This document shows positions 1 to 10,913 of a stretch of 64,000 bases of DNA, piece after piece; the first letter of the stretch is position 1; each line of letters opens with the position of its first letter. The stretch spans positions 979,297-1,043,296 of the forward strand of contig NW_024881521.1 of NCBI RefSeq assembly GCF_019059575.1. Reading direction: 5' to 3'. A program made the position numbers and the translations under genes. The notes under the pieces were generated by a model. It made no database searches, was not told the origin of the DNA, and was given only the letters and a program-made list of their open reading frames with translations. The stretch comes from Amphibalanus amphitrite. Its lineage: Eukaryota > Arthropoda > Thecostraca > Balanomorpha > Balanidae.

Positions 1-3000
1 CGGCGATTTTTATGCTTCGGGTGGTCGCTTCACCGTGTAGATTCACCAGGCGAACAAGCACCACCTTCCCTCACACAAGTCGGCTGTAATACTTCACCAT
101 CTGCCCGAATATGACCAACACGCGCAGCGCACCACGGCTCCAGCGCGCGGCCATCGATCCGATTTGGTCTCGGCGCAAAGCGTCGTCACGTGACCATGTG
201 CCGTTACTATGGCAACTGACCGTCGTCGGCGCCTGGCGTTGGCCCGGCGTATGATCAACACGTGGCTGTCCCGGGTCAAGTTTGGGCCAAGTCCTTGGAT
301 TCTCTCGTTCATGGACGATATATCATTTTAGATTTTCGTTTTTTATAAGCTTATCCAATATCCATATTGTTTGCGTTTTATGGTACCAATGCCACGCTTT
401 ACTTTAAGATATAGTTGCTGGAGAGGAGATTGCTATCTTGACGTATGAGATCAAACTAAAAAGGCATGTGAAGCACTTTGAAACTGCGAATGTAATTGGT
501 GATTTTCTTGAAGTTGGATATAGTTGGGTGTTCAGCTAATTTTCATACTCATCCATCTTTACGACCGACGGTAAGCGCCTGTCCCGGCCTTTTAATGCCT
601 TTTTCTCAATTGAAATCATTACCTCACAGTCACGGCCATAGAGTAAAATATCTGCTGTGTTCATGGCCATTGACCTTCAAAGCAATTTCCATCGTCCAAG
701 GACCAAGACATCAACCGCATCGCCGATCCCATGCATAGGCGGCGGAACGGGGAGGGCACCTGGGCACCGTGCCCCCTTCGATTTTGGCATTTTAACATTA
801 GCCCTATGGGCGTTGCATGGAAAGAATGGCACCAAAAGTCGGCAGTGCCCCCCCCCCCCCCCCCGGTGTTTCGCCGCTACTGATCCCATGCCTGCTTATC
901 GTTTACGGCCCTTATCTATCGTATGTATCAAAATGATTGCGACCATTTCATGCACAATTCTTTGTAGTTATCATTGATTCATGCTTCAGCGACCTGTCAT
1001 CTTATGAGGCTTGACCTCCGGCGTCACTACAAAATTTATGGGTAGGACTAGGGGGTCTAATGGTTCTTCTTGCCTTGGTTCTTACCAAGGCTATGTAAAC
1101 GTTCTTACCATGCAACACTATGTAGAGCCTAGGACTAGGACTCAATCCATAACATGAGCCCTGAAGAAATGAGTGGCACTGGGGTAGCATGTGAGGTGCT
1201 TGACTTGAATAAGCTGGTGAATTTTCATGTTTTTTTTTTAAGTTCATAGATCATTTTGCAAACAAACCAAGCGTGTTGGGCGTCGGTCGAGGGAGCTGTT
1301 TCGCTATTGTGCTGACATCTCCTGACGCGTGTGAGCGTCCGCCGCGCCACCTAGCCAGTCTCTGGAGTCAGCTGTGATTTAATATTGTAACTTCTTGTTT
1401 TTATGTTGCCTCAGAATCGCTCTGAGGTTTGTCTGAGAGGAATTTCGGTTTTATGAGCAGATCACTATTTCTCCATCCTTCCATTTGCACGAAAATCTTT
1501 CATGCTGTCTTTGTGAATCGTTTGTTCACTGATTCCTTCATTCGGTTGGTCGTTCATTCGTTGGTTTGCTCGTTTTACCGTTCGGTTCGCTTATTCTTCA
1601 ATGTGTTCCATTGATTTTCGTCCCTCCTCAGATCTTTTCCCCATCATTGGCTTATTCATTCAGGGACCTCAATCATTATTCCTTGAATCTTGTCCCGTTC
1701 GTTCGTAAATTTCCGTCTCCCCATCCGCCCCCATCCGTTCGTCCGCCTATCCGTGAAACCGTGATGTCCCGGTCCCGCCCTGCGCTCTGCCTGACTGTAT
1801 GTTCGCGATCGAGCCCATTGTTCTGCGCCGGCAGGAAACGCCGACAAACAGACAGGGTGGATGGCATGTCGCCAATTAATTCGCCGGCGATTGTCAGAGG
1901 GACACGGCCGACACGCGTTCCATCTCCCCTACCCGTCCCCACATCCGCCCGTTCCCGTCGGCCAGCCAGCGTGGCTATCGGGCCAGTGTGCAGTGTGCTG
2001 TAAGACGCCGTGTGCTGCATGTGGATCTGAGGGGAGAGTTTTACCGCTGGGGTGGGGCGTCAGAGGGCGGGCTATCCTTCCTATTGATGTCCTCGATGGT
2101 GACTAGACCTGAGGCCAGTTTTACCAACAGAAAAATAGCCGCCTGCCGGATTTTTTTTGCCTAAAGATTGCTTCACTTACAGAGCATAAACGGTAAAGCC
2201 CTATCCGCTTACGTGCCCATCGCATTTACGTTCTGTATGTGAAGCGGTCTTTAGACAAAAAATTCCGGCAGGCGGCGATTTTTCTGTTGGTAAAACTGGC
2301 CTCAGATGTACATATTTTAAGACTCTTCCGAATAATTGCAACTGTTGAGTCTCCGGTGTGGCTCCGTCGTTGGACGGTTACTTATTGCCGTACCGACGGC
2401 CCAATCCCCGTCGATTCGGGCCCAGTTTTGCAGCGTCGTCATATAACGTCCTGACTTTCCCCTCCCGATTCCGTGTGACAGACAGCCTAATCCTCTTAGA
2501 CCAGCTTATGTCACGTCTGGACCACGAATACATTCTGAAAGCTCACAGAAAATCCTAATAAATAGCTGTACCACACTCATAGTGCTTCTCCAATCAATAG
2601 GAACCGGTGTCAGATTTCGGCGACGTTTACTTTGCTCTGTGGCCGTTTGACCGGTTTGAGTCACTGTAAGGTACGACGGTCCTATCGTTATGACGGAGGG
2701 AACCGTCTATCCTGTCTCAGCCGTCACATCCTCGTTATACAGTTGGACAGAAGGCTGGGACTTTCTCACAGCAGACCAGCCTTCCACTCCCTTCATCATC
2801 TGATCAACGTGTCCTATTCCGGTCGTCAGGGTCAATCCCGTGGTATTCCGATTTGGCACGGATTTGACGATCAACTGTTGGCTGCACCGAGTCACAGAGG
2901 AGAGGAACGCAGGGCCACGGGCCAACTGGACTGGGTGGCGCGCTCCCGTCACCCATTGTGCGTCGAGGTCTCGGGAGGGGGAGGGGGAGAGGGACATTGC

Positions 3001-4300
3001 AATGGAATTCCGTCGGAGGTCGGGGAGGAGGGGATAAGGAGGGGAGACGAGGTCACCATGGCCTCGAGTGATTGCCATGCATTATGAGGGCGTGCTCCCG
3101 GTGGATTTGTCCAGGCAATTCGACATTGGAAGCGTGGCCATTCAGTAGACGCACTCGCCATTTGTCACATACATAGAGCGCAAGTCACTAGTCATGTGAC
3201 CACTCAAATAGTTTTGAGGGCTGATTGCATTGAGTTCATGCAAGCTGCGTGCCGGGCCTAGGGCGAATAAAAGCTCAAGGCCGCTAGATTACTGCACCTT
3301 TGCTGCTAGAAAAGGGCCTACTGATTTTGACTGCACGGTCAAACAAACCATGGTAGGAATCATATTTGGTCCTTGTCTTTCTTCTTCGTACTTGCAACGA
3401 ACTATTTATTACTAAATTTTGATAGTTTATACGGGATTTCGTTGGGTCTGACCACTCCCCGAATCAGACCTCCAGGTGTCGCTTCTGCCTTCTCTTGCTC
3501 GGAATTTGACCTCCAATGCCATCCACTCCTCCCTCATTCCCTCCCTGGCGGTGCCCTTGCCACACCTCAGTCACCGGCCGTTAGCACTTAGCTTGCCGTC
3601 AGTTTGGCACTGGGATCTTCCAATCGCAGGCCGCAGGCGTGTGGGGCCTTCTCTGATGGCAGGTGGGCCGTCGACGGCGTGCTATCGACGATCCCAGATC
3701 GTTAGTCGTCGATGTCGATCGTCACCCATGAGCCACTCTGTCGTCTCCTCTCACGAGCTCCTGAGCGATCGTTACTCAGTCGTCTGTCGTCCATCTCGTC
3801 TCACAAACGCGTGTCAGTTGACGTCAGCTGTCTGTCATCCTCGTGCCGGGCCCATCGGCCGTCTGTCAACAGCTGTCCGAGTAATCTGTCGTTGGCTGCT
3901 ATCCGGTGACGTCTGAGGTGATTCGTTCCGTCGTTTGGCTGTCAGTGGTCGGGGAGATGAATTAGTTCCTCTGGCGATGGTGCTGGGCGTGGCACTGGAG
4001 AGATGATTGCATGCGATTTAAATGGTAATCAGTGACAGATTCCTTTGTTTTGCAACACAATAACCATTGTTTTGTTTACTAGGGTTGGTACGTGATTGGT
4101 GTGCATTTCCTGCAATAGGTTTTGAATTTTTTCATAGTAAGTTGAAAGTATGGCATCGTCTATGTCATTACTCAAAGTACTCATTCGCCTTTCGGAGACT
4201 GAAAAGCGAAATTGAAGAGCGATATTATTTATGTTGATGCTGCTTGATGCAGCTTAGTATGCTGTTAGGGCCGGCATCGTCTGATTTATCTCCACATTGC
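1..4300. other. Gene-free stretch
   Basis: I see no exon series with recognisable protein similarity here on either strand. Open frames are short and show no splice logic. It contains a C homopolymer near 848-863, a TTCATTCG/TTCGGTT-like low-complexity patch near 1,520-1,600, and one hairpin MITE listed separately. A noncoding exon or a fast-evolving gene could be missed without transcripts. Confidence 0.5.
2110..2304. mobile_element. Small hairpin MITE
   Basis: This 195-bp element has long imperfect terminal inverted repeats. The left end begins TGAGGCCAGTTTTACCAACA and the right end is its reverse complement. Similarity extends about 85 bp inward on each side, through a CCGCCTGCCGGA segment and a CTTCAC/GTGAAG segment, so the whole unit could fold into one hairpin. 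It has no coding capacity and I see no convincing target duplication. It is a non-autonomous DNA transposon of unassigned family. Confidence 0.8.
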
Positions 4301-4780
4301 TAAACAAGCCGCCGGCAATGTTTGGCATCGGGTCCGTCATGTATACCGGGGCCGGCTGCCAGCTCCGAGCGGCGCCAGTCGGGAGCCGGGGGCCAAGGTT
4401 GCAGGCCGTCCCGGGGAGCCGCCTGTCAGACTGCAGCTCAGACGGAGCCCCCGAAGCCCCACCGGCGGCCGGGAGAGTCGCTGCCGGACACCTGGTGATC
4501 GATGTGTGTGTGTCGCGCCGCGTGCAGTGCCGACAGTGGCCGGCCCGCCGCTCTGTTCACAGGTGCGTCCCAGATCGGCCGGTCGCCGGCCACTCCCCGG
4601 GACGGGACGGGACGGGGACGGGGGACGCACAAGTGTGCCGGCCGCCCGACCGGCCGGACGGCTGTGGCGACGGCTGCGTCCCGTCGACGGGAGAGCGGTG
4701 GCAGGAGTGAGAAGTGTCGGACAGTGAGGGAAGAATAAGAAAACAGAGCGGTGTGTGAAGTATTGACAGGAGGAGACGCC
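4300..4780 (+). promoter_or_regulatory. GC-rich putative promoter and 5' UTR of the MFSD6-like gene
   Basis: About 480 bp directly upstream of the transporter start codon are strongly CpG-rich, unlike the AT-richer DNA before them. There is a run of GGGAC-type pentamers near 4,598-4,625. I see no clear TATA box. The position makes a CpG-type promoter with 5' UTR the simplest reading. This is inference from composition and position only. Confidence 0.35.
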
Positions 4781-7700
4781 ATGGCCTCCTGCAATACATC
4801 GCTGGTGCCCCTCCGGGTGATGCTCTTCGCCTTTTATGGAGGTAAGTTGTTTGAGCGATTAATCTGACCAACCTGAACGAATTGTGCCGTGTGTCCAAGA
4901 TTTCTTTGGAAATGTTTTTTTTTTTTCTAGAAAGACAACTCATTGCTTCCATCCCTGCTCACCTTTTCGGGATGAATGCCAAAATTGCTTTGGTTCGCAC
5001 CGTGGTATCGGTCCTTGGTGCGATTTCCTACCGAACCGTCTCATGGACGGTTTAACGCCCTATCTTTTTAAAGCCGTCACTTTCGCTTTTCTGTCCATAA
5101 ACTTTCTTAAAATTGCCCATTCCAATGTCTTTACTTGGATCTGCCGTTCTGTCCAACTCCGACCATCGCCGAATATCCGTTTGCACCCCATCGGGTACAC
5201 ACCACCGTTCCCGTCTGCTCACCCCGACCGCCTAAGTCTGACTGCCCTCTCGTTTTCTATCTGCACAGTCATCGGCTGCGTGGTGCCGTTTCTCTCGCTG
5301 CACATGGCCAGCCTGGGTCTGACTGTCGTTAACTCTCTGTTCACAGCCATCGGGTGCGTGGTGCCGTTTCTCTCGCTGCACATGGCCAGCCTGGGCCTGA
5401 CGGCCGACGAGCGGAGCTGGGTGGAGTTCGTGGCGCCGCTGGCCTGCGGCGTCGGCCCGCTGCTGGGCGCTGTGCTGGCCGACAGGATGGGCAACTACCG
5501 CCCGCTGCTGGTGCTGGCTCTGCTGGTCGCCGCCGCCGCCTACCCCTGCCTGCTGCTGGTGCCGCCCGTGCAGAGACTGCCGGCGCGACCCGCCGCCCTG
5601 GAGCTGCGCTGTGCCCCGGACGGGACGGAGATTCATGTGGAGCGGTGTGGACCAGCGTGTGTGGATGGAGACAGGACTGAGCGGGCGTACTACATCCACG
5701 GGTGTCGGTACCGGTGCGAGGAGGACACCGAGCCGCCGTCTGTGCCACCACACCTCTGTCTGGAAGGCACCAGTGAGCCCACGCAGTGTGAGGTAGTGTC
5801 GGACGGCGCCGGTATCCTGGTAAACGCCTCACTGACGGTATTACCGGCTGGTGAAAACAGCCAGGATACACAGGACTGTCAGTATCCATTGATCGAGTTC
5901 AGTCGCGGCGAGCGGCGCCACCGCAGCCTAGCCTGCGGTCGTCAGACGGGCTGCGCGCTGCACTGTGACCTACAGCAGCTGAGTGGTGCCCCGCTGTTCC
6001 GTGACGACCAGTGCCGCGCCGTGCTGGGTGACCCCCAGATGACTTTTTGGCTGTACTTTGGTCTGCGCGCCGCCGCTGAGTCGTTCCTCTCACTGGCTCT
6101 GGTGCTAGTCTCGGCCACCACACTGCTGCTCCGCCGGCGGCACGGCTCTGACCACGGCCGGGAGGCGCTCTGGGGGCTGCTGGGGCTGGCCATCACCGCT
6201 CCGCTCACCGGCTACCTGTTGGACACCCAGCGGACCGCGGATGGCTCACCCGACCTCCGTCCCGGCCTCTGCGCCTACGCGGCTCTTCTACTGGCCGCGC
6301 TGACCCTAGCAGCACTCGTCACCGTTCGCCCGGGCGTGGCACACGACTCGCGAGAGTACAGCCGTCGTCTGGCGCGCTCCGTCTGCGCTGCTGAGTTTTT
6401 CGGCGTGCTCTGCGCGCTGGCGGTGCTGGGAGCTCTCTGGGGCTTCCTGGAGACGTTCCTGGCGGGACACGCGAGCGGTATGGGTGGCTCACATCTGCAG
6501 ACTGGTCTGGGAACCACTGCTGGTGCGCTGCTCCTGATACCGCTCATGGCGAAGGCGGAGGCTCTGATTGCCTACTGCGGGCATCACCACGTCTTCATGG
6601 TGGCCTTCATCGTCTACATCGTCAGATACGTCAGTAAGTAGAAAACAATGGGGCGAGGACAGACTGGCTAAACCGATACTTGTCGTAAAATCCAGTTAAT
6701 TCTACCTCTGATGCCCAGATAATTCGATAGCTCATATATAATTCGGGTAAAATCTCGACTTCTGTCATAGCCCATTTGCAGGTTCGCTCAAATGACGCTC
6801 GCCCCAAATGACGCCCGCTAAAGTCGCTCGTACCGCATTTGCACAGCGACAGCTTCATGCAATATCAGCGAATTCAGTAGCCGGTAATGTAACGATATTA
6901 GCGCTTCTCTTACTACCATTAGACGGCATGCTCCGTACAGCTCCAGTATAAAGCGCTGACAGATCCGAACCGCTCTGATTTAAATTTACCAGCCGTTTCA
7001 TCACGCCCGCGATACATCCGACCTACTGTCATGTTAATAAGATCCAACACAATAGACAGAGGCCGGCAGTGCGGTCGGAATAGCCGCCCGTCCCGCTCCA
7101 ATCAATGCCGTGAATGCGGCGCACTATCTATTACCGGCGCCCGGCGGCCGGCTCGCTGTCTATTCACGGCACGTGGAGGTCGGAATGAGGCGGAACCGAG
7201 CCCGTTAGACCATACCGCTCCCATGGTCGTCCTATAGAGGGCCGAACTGAAACTGATCATCCGGATCATATCCGAATTCAGGACCGGTTGGTTTTGCATT
7301 CGGTCCCCAGCTGTGTCAATTATATTGTTCTGCTTGTTATTGGAGCGGTTTCTTCTTTCTCCCGCCACGGTGAAGGCAAACGATTCAGCTATTGTCATTG
7401 AGTTGATTCTATTCAAAATTGATCAAGGGATGGGATGCATTCATTCGTTTAAATATGCATCTGTCAACAATGGGTGATTGTTCTCCGTTTTCTCGTTGCG
7501 CCTGCTATGTCCGGTATTTCGCTGCTGTTGGCAACCAAGTCGTTTGCATACATCTTGCCAGGATGCGCGACCGCATGCATTGATAGTGCGTCATGCTGCT
7601 ACTGGCTACTGCTGGTGGCTGATCCGATTGTTTACCGTACAGCGTACTCTTTTTTTGCCAGGTTACGCGTATATTGTCAGCGCGTGGCTGCTGCTGGTGG

Positions 7701-8580
7701 CCGAGTCGTTAGAGATGTTAACCGTACTGTGTGTTGCCAGGTTACGCGTATATTGTCAGCGCGTGGCTGCTGCTGGTGGTCGAGTCGTTGGAGATATTAA
7801 CCGTACTTTACGTTGCCAGGTTACGCGTACATCGTCAGCGCGTGGCTGCTGCTGGTGGCCGAGTCGTTGGAGATGTTTACCGTACACCTGGCGTGGCTGT
7901 CGGCCGTTCAGCTGAGCTCGCTGCACGGCCGGCCGGTGGTCGAGGCCACACTGCAGGCTGCCGTTACTGTGGCGCACTTCGGCGTCGGTGAGTGAGGGAC
8001 GGCGGGGTCAGGGAGATATTTCTAATTGTCACTCACCACGTCACTTGTAATTATTTACATGTGTAGTAGCAACGCAATGATTACAGATACTTAATACTGC
8101 AGATGTTTACAGATACTTAATACTGCTTACAGTGTACACTGGTCAGTTTATATGGTCGAGTCTGTCAGATGTAATTTGGGCTACGGCGTATCTTCAGCTT
8201 TTCACCTACCCGCTCTTTTTCAAATGTCACTGCAAAGTGTATGATAGTCTGAAATCGTTTGATCCGTTCACTTTTGACCCCTCCTTGTGGCCCGTGCTAA
8301 GTTCGCAGCGTGACCCGTTCACCTCTGACCCGGTGACCCCTGACCTCAGGTCACTGTATGACCCGTTCACCTCTGACCCCTGACCCCAGGTCGCGGTGTC
8401 GGCGCCGGTGTGGTCCGGTACGTTCTGCCGCTCTTCTCCCCGTTCGTGGTGCTCTGTGCCGGCTCCATCCTCTCTGCCGTGTGCGCGGCACTCTATCTGT
8501 CGCTCTACCACTGCTGTCGAGCTCTGGCGCCCTATCGGAGAGGCACAGGGAAACGGAGACAGCACCTCAGTGACGGTTAG
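4781..8580 (+). CDS. MFSD6-like major facilitator transporter
   Basis: A polytopic membrane transporter of the MFSD6 group; substrate unknown. Coding exons are 4781-4841, 5347-6633, 7820-7987 and 8390-8580. They join in phase into 568 residues, close to MFSD6L size and shorter than vertebrate MFSD6. The start ATG follows GACGCC and opens a first membrane segment. A motif-A-like GAVLADRMGNYR lies between early helices near residue 65. A Cys-rich extracellular loop covers roughly residues 100-230, followed by several more helices. The segment WGFLETFLAGHASGMGGS, and the exon-3 start reading SYAYIVSAWLLLVAESLEMF, are typical of MFSD6 proteins. Exons 2, 3 and 4 each have duplicated acceptor regions, reported in the findings. 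A GTTAGT donor at 8,576 could instead splice to 8924-8973 and change the C-terminus. The family call is firm; transport activity is inferred. Confidence 0.88.
5236..5395 (+). repeat. Duplicated MFSD6-like exon 2 acceptor and start
   Basis: About 78 bp comprising intron end, CAG acceptor and the first ~50 bp of exon 2 occur twice. Acceptors end at 5,268 and 5,346. Both copies encode IGCVVPFLSLHMASLGLT. The repeat edges coincide with GTCTGACTG-like sequence present in both the intron and the exon. Confidence 0.92.
7555..7900 (+). repeat. Tandem copies of the MFSD6-like exon 3 acceptor segment
   Basis: A 79-bp unit made of TTGCCAG plus the exon start (GTTACGCGTA...GTGGCTGCTGCTGGTGG) occurs with exon-like starts at 7,662, 7,741 and 7,820. 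A more diverged older copy starts at 7,562. The copy at 7,820 continues into the real exon. Confidence 0.92.
8264..8400 (+). repeat. Duplicated MFSD6-like exon 4 acceptor region
   Basis: TGACCCGTTCACCTCTGACC occurs at 8,311 and 8,359, with a looser copy near 8,262. Two are followed by a CAG|GTC acceptor-like site, at 8,349 and at the real acceptor, 8,389. Confidence 0.8.
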
Positions 8581-8923
8581 TGGGATGTGTTTGATATGAT
8601 ATGTTTGAATGGTGTGGGCCGTGGGAGGGGGGGGGGGGGAGTAGTAGGTTGGCCCCGGAAACGGAGATGGCTTGTGTGGAATGTGGTTGGAGAAGATCTA
8701 ATTATCTCTTCCTTTTGATCGGAAATATGCGCTACGGAGTGTGTCAGACTATATCAGGAGATAAAGTCGATTGGCGAAAGAATGGCGACTGATATTACGG
8801 AAAAGGAATATTTATAATTATATATCGATCTTATCAGTTTTGTCGCCGCTAAATGCAGTGATTCGCTGACAAGCAAATGTTGCGTATGTTATCGCTGTTC
8901 CAACCCGTTTTTCCGATCTACAG

Positions 8924-8973
8924 GAGCGATGCTGAACGGGACCACGAACGACACACGGCCGAACCGGTGGTGA
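8924..8973 (+). CDS. Possible alternative last coding exon of the MFSD6-like gene
   Basis: The stop codon at 8578-8580 overlaps a plausible donor (G|GTTAGT after 8,575). A CTACAG acceptor ends at 8,923. Joining them keeps the frame and replaces the last residue and stop with a short tail, GAMLNGTTNDTRPNRW, giving 583 residues. The tail has no recognisable domain. I cannot tell which end is used, or whether both are. Confidence 0.4.
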
Positions 8974-9279
8974 TGCGGCGCTGAGGTCGGCTCTGCTGCA
9001 CCAGACTCAGCAGCTGGTGGCCTGGTGCGCCGTTCTCACTAGGAGGTGGTTGGTGCAGCTCCTGTGCCCGCCTGTGCTACACCAAAGGGGGCCAGTGGTG
9101 ACGCGGTGCCCGAGACCTTATCAAGACAATGTCGACCAAGGGGGGATGATCCTCGTCGATGAAGAGCCACCATAAATCCAGCCAAAAAGCTACACCAGTT
9201 TCAACAGAGCGACCAAATGCTCGTCAGCAAAAGTACTCTGGACAATGTAAGAAGCTGAATGACTGCGGGAACGTGAGGC

Positions 9280-9285
9280 AATAAA
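9280..9285 (+). terminator. Polyadenylation signal, MFSD6-like gene
   Basis: The first AATAAA downstream of both possible stop codons, followed by A-rich and then GT-rich sequence. It suits the transporter transcript, giving a 3' UTR of about 300 or 700 nt depending on the last exon. Confidence 0.5.
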
Positions 9286-10890
9286 AACAATGACGCTGTC
9301 AGTCGGCCTTCAGATTGCTTCCCCTCCACCATTGTGCCTGGTTAAAAGGATACGCCTCTGAGGGTCCAAGCTGTGAAGGTGTGCATTGTGTGCAGGTGTA
9401 AGTTTCGAGTTTTCATGACAATCGAATGCTTGGCAGCTGCTCAGTGTCGATAAATCCGTCCGTGTGCCTGCCCACTCGGTCCGGTGCGTCAATCGAAAAA
9501 AAAAACTTAAGATTGAGAGGTGAGAACTGATTGGTGAAGAACATCTTGCACCGCGGATTCCAACGATTTCGATCTAAGCCGCAGCGTATCGTGAATTTGG
9601 CGAAGCATAATGCCATGAATGAATGCACTTTGTGAACCGTCCATTCGACGCGAATTGTCATGCCGGAGCACGTGAATTATAAACGGTCAATTAAGTTTGT
9701 GACATTGAGCTAGGAGTGAATGACCGATTGGCTTATATCCGACGAGATTTAGGCGCTATTCTTCAGTAGCCACTTAACTGAGCCAGTCTGGTGCCAGCTG
9801 TGTTGTGTTTTCAGTTATCTGCTTTGTGTGTTTCGTTACTGTTTTATGTTACGAGGACGTTGTTTTGGGGCGGTAAAGTAACAGGTGTGACGTTTTATCA
9901 TTTAATTGTATAAAAAGTTCAGGTGCCCTTGTTACGCAAAGGTATTCCTCCAGGATAACAGTGAAATACGAACCATATGACTTGCAGAGTGCGGTTTTAT
10001 CGTTTATGTGTTGTGTGTACCAATTGCCATTGACCGTGCAGAAGTCGACTGGAATGAAAAGTGTAATTATTGCCTCCTGCCTTTCGTAATACACGTGCCA
10101 AGGAGCTATGGGACTGCTTGTTGCACCACGAGATGATCAAGGCCGTACCGTATAACTGCATGTCGGTCTAATAACAGCAAGGGACCCGTCTACGGAAGTA
10201 ACTCATGCATTGGGGTGGCTTGTGATCCATTACTGTGTCGTAGCTGCGTTTTGGGTTCACAAATTGTGAAATGTCCAAGTCTATTACTAACAGGTTCGAT
10301 TTCATTCATGCAGTTCGATGACGATGTCGATATCTATCTTGAGCCGACAGCCGTAAGCGTTGTGTGAAATAACGAAAATAACAGCTCTATCGGCTTTTAT
10401 ATGGCCTATTCATTAATAAAATTAAATTGCTGGCCGCTTCTTTCAATAAGATTTTAGGGGGCTTTTGGCGCGAGATTACAGAAAGTGGCGCAGGCGGGCA
10501 TTCAATTTCTCTCTGTGTCGTGGGAGTTGGACGGTGCAATAAAAGGCAGATTTGATATAAGTATGGTAATTTTTGCTCAGAACTAAGCACTACTATCAAT
10601 ATCCTATCAGAATTATATCCATTTACACAGTTCAAAAGTCATTTGAAAGAGATAAACGGTGTTATGCTGCTGACTGAATCAACTGCACTGCTACTCTTGC
10701 CTTTGGATGTCCGGTGTAATGCCCCATAGGTAAAAATCGGTCAACGTCGAGACCTCTGAATATTTCAGTTAAATTGCCACCATGCTCAGAAATCTTCCAG
10801 TAAGCTACCGCCTTGCCACAGTGTCTTATTTCCTCAGCAGCTTTGGCTGTGACGGCTTTGACTGATGTTGACACCATTCCCTCGTTTTAC
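9286..10890. other. Intergenic region containing the MCM10 promoter
   Basis: No protein-coding exon is supported in these 1.6 kb. MCM10 coding sequence begins in a 35-bp exon segment preceded by a TTTTACAG acceptor ending at 10,892. At least one noncoding 5' exon and the transcription start must therefore lie upstream, probably here. I cannot place them from sequence alone. Confidence 0.45.
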
Positions 10891-10913
10891 AGGCTGAATC
10901 AGATCCCGCAGGC

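Noticed and set aside
4884-5346. Coding extension upstream of MFSD6-like exon 2
   Set aside because: The frame is open by chance through the intron. A clear ATG exon at 4,781-4,841 with a GTAAGT donor gives the family-like N-terminus instead.
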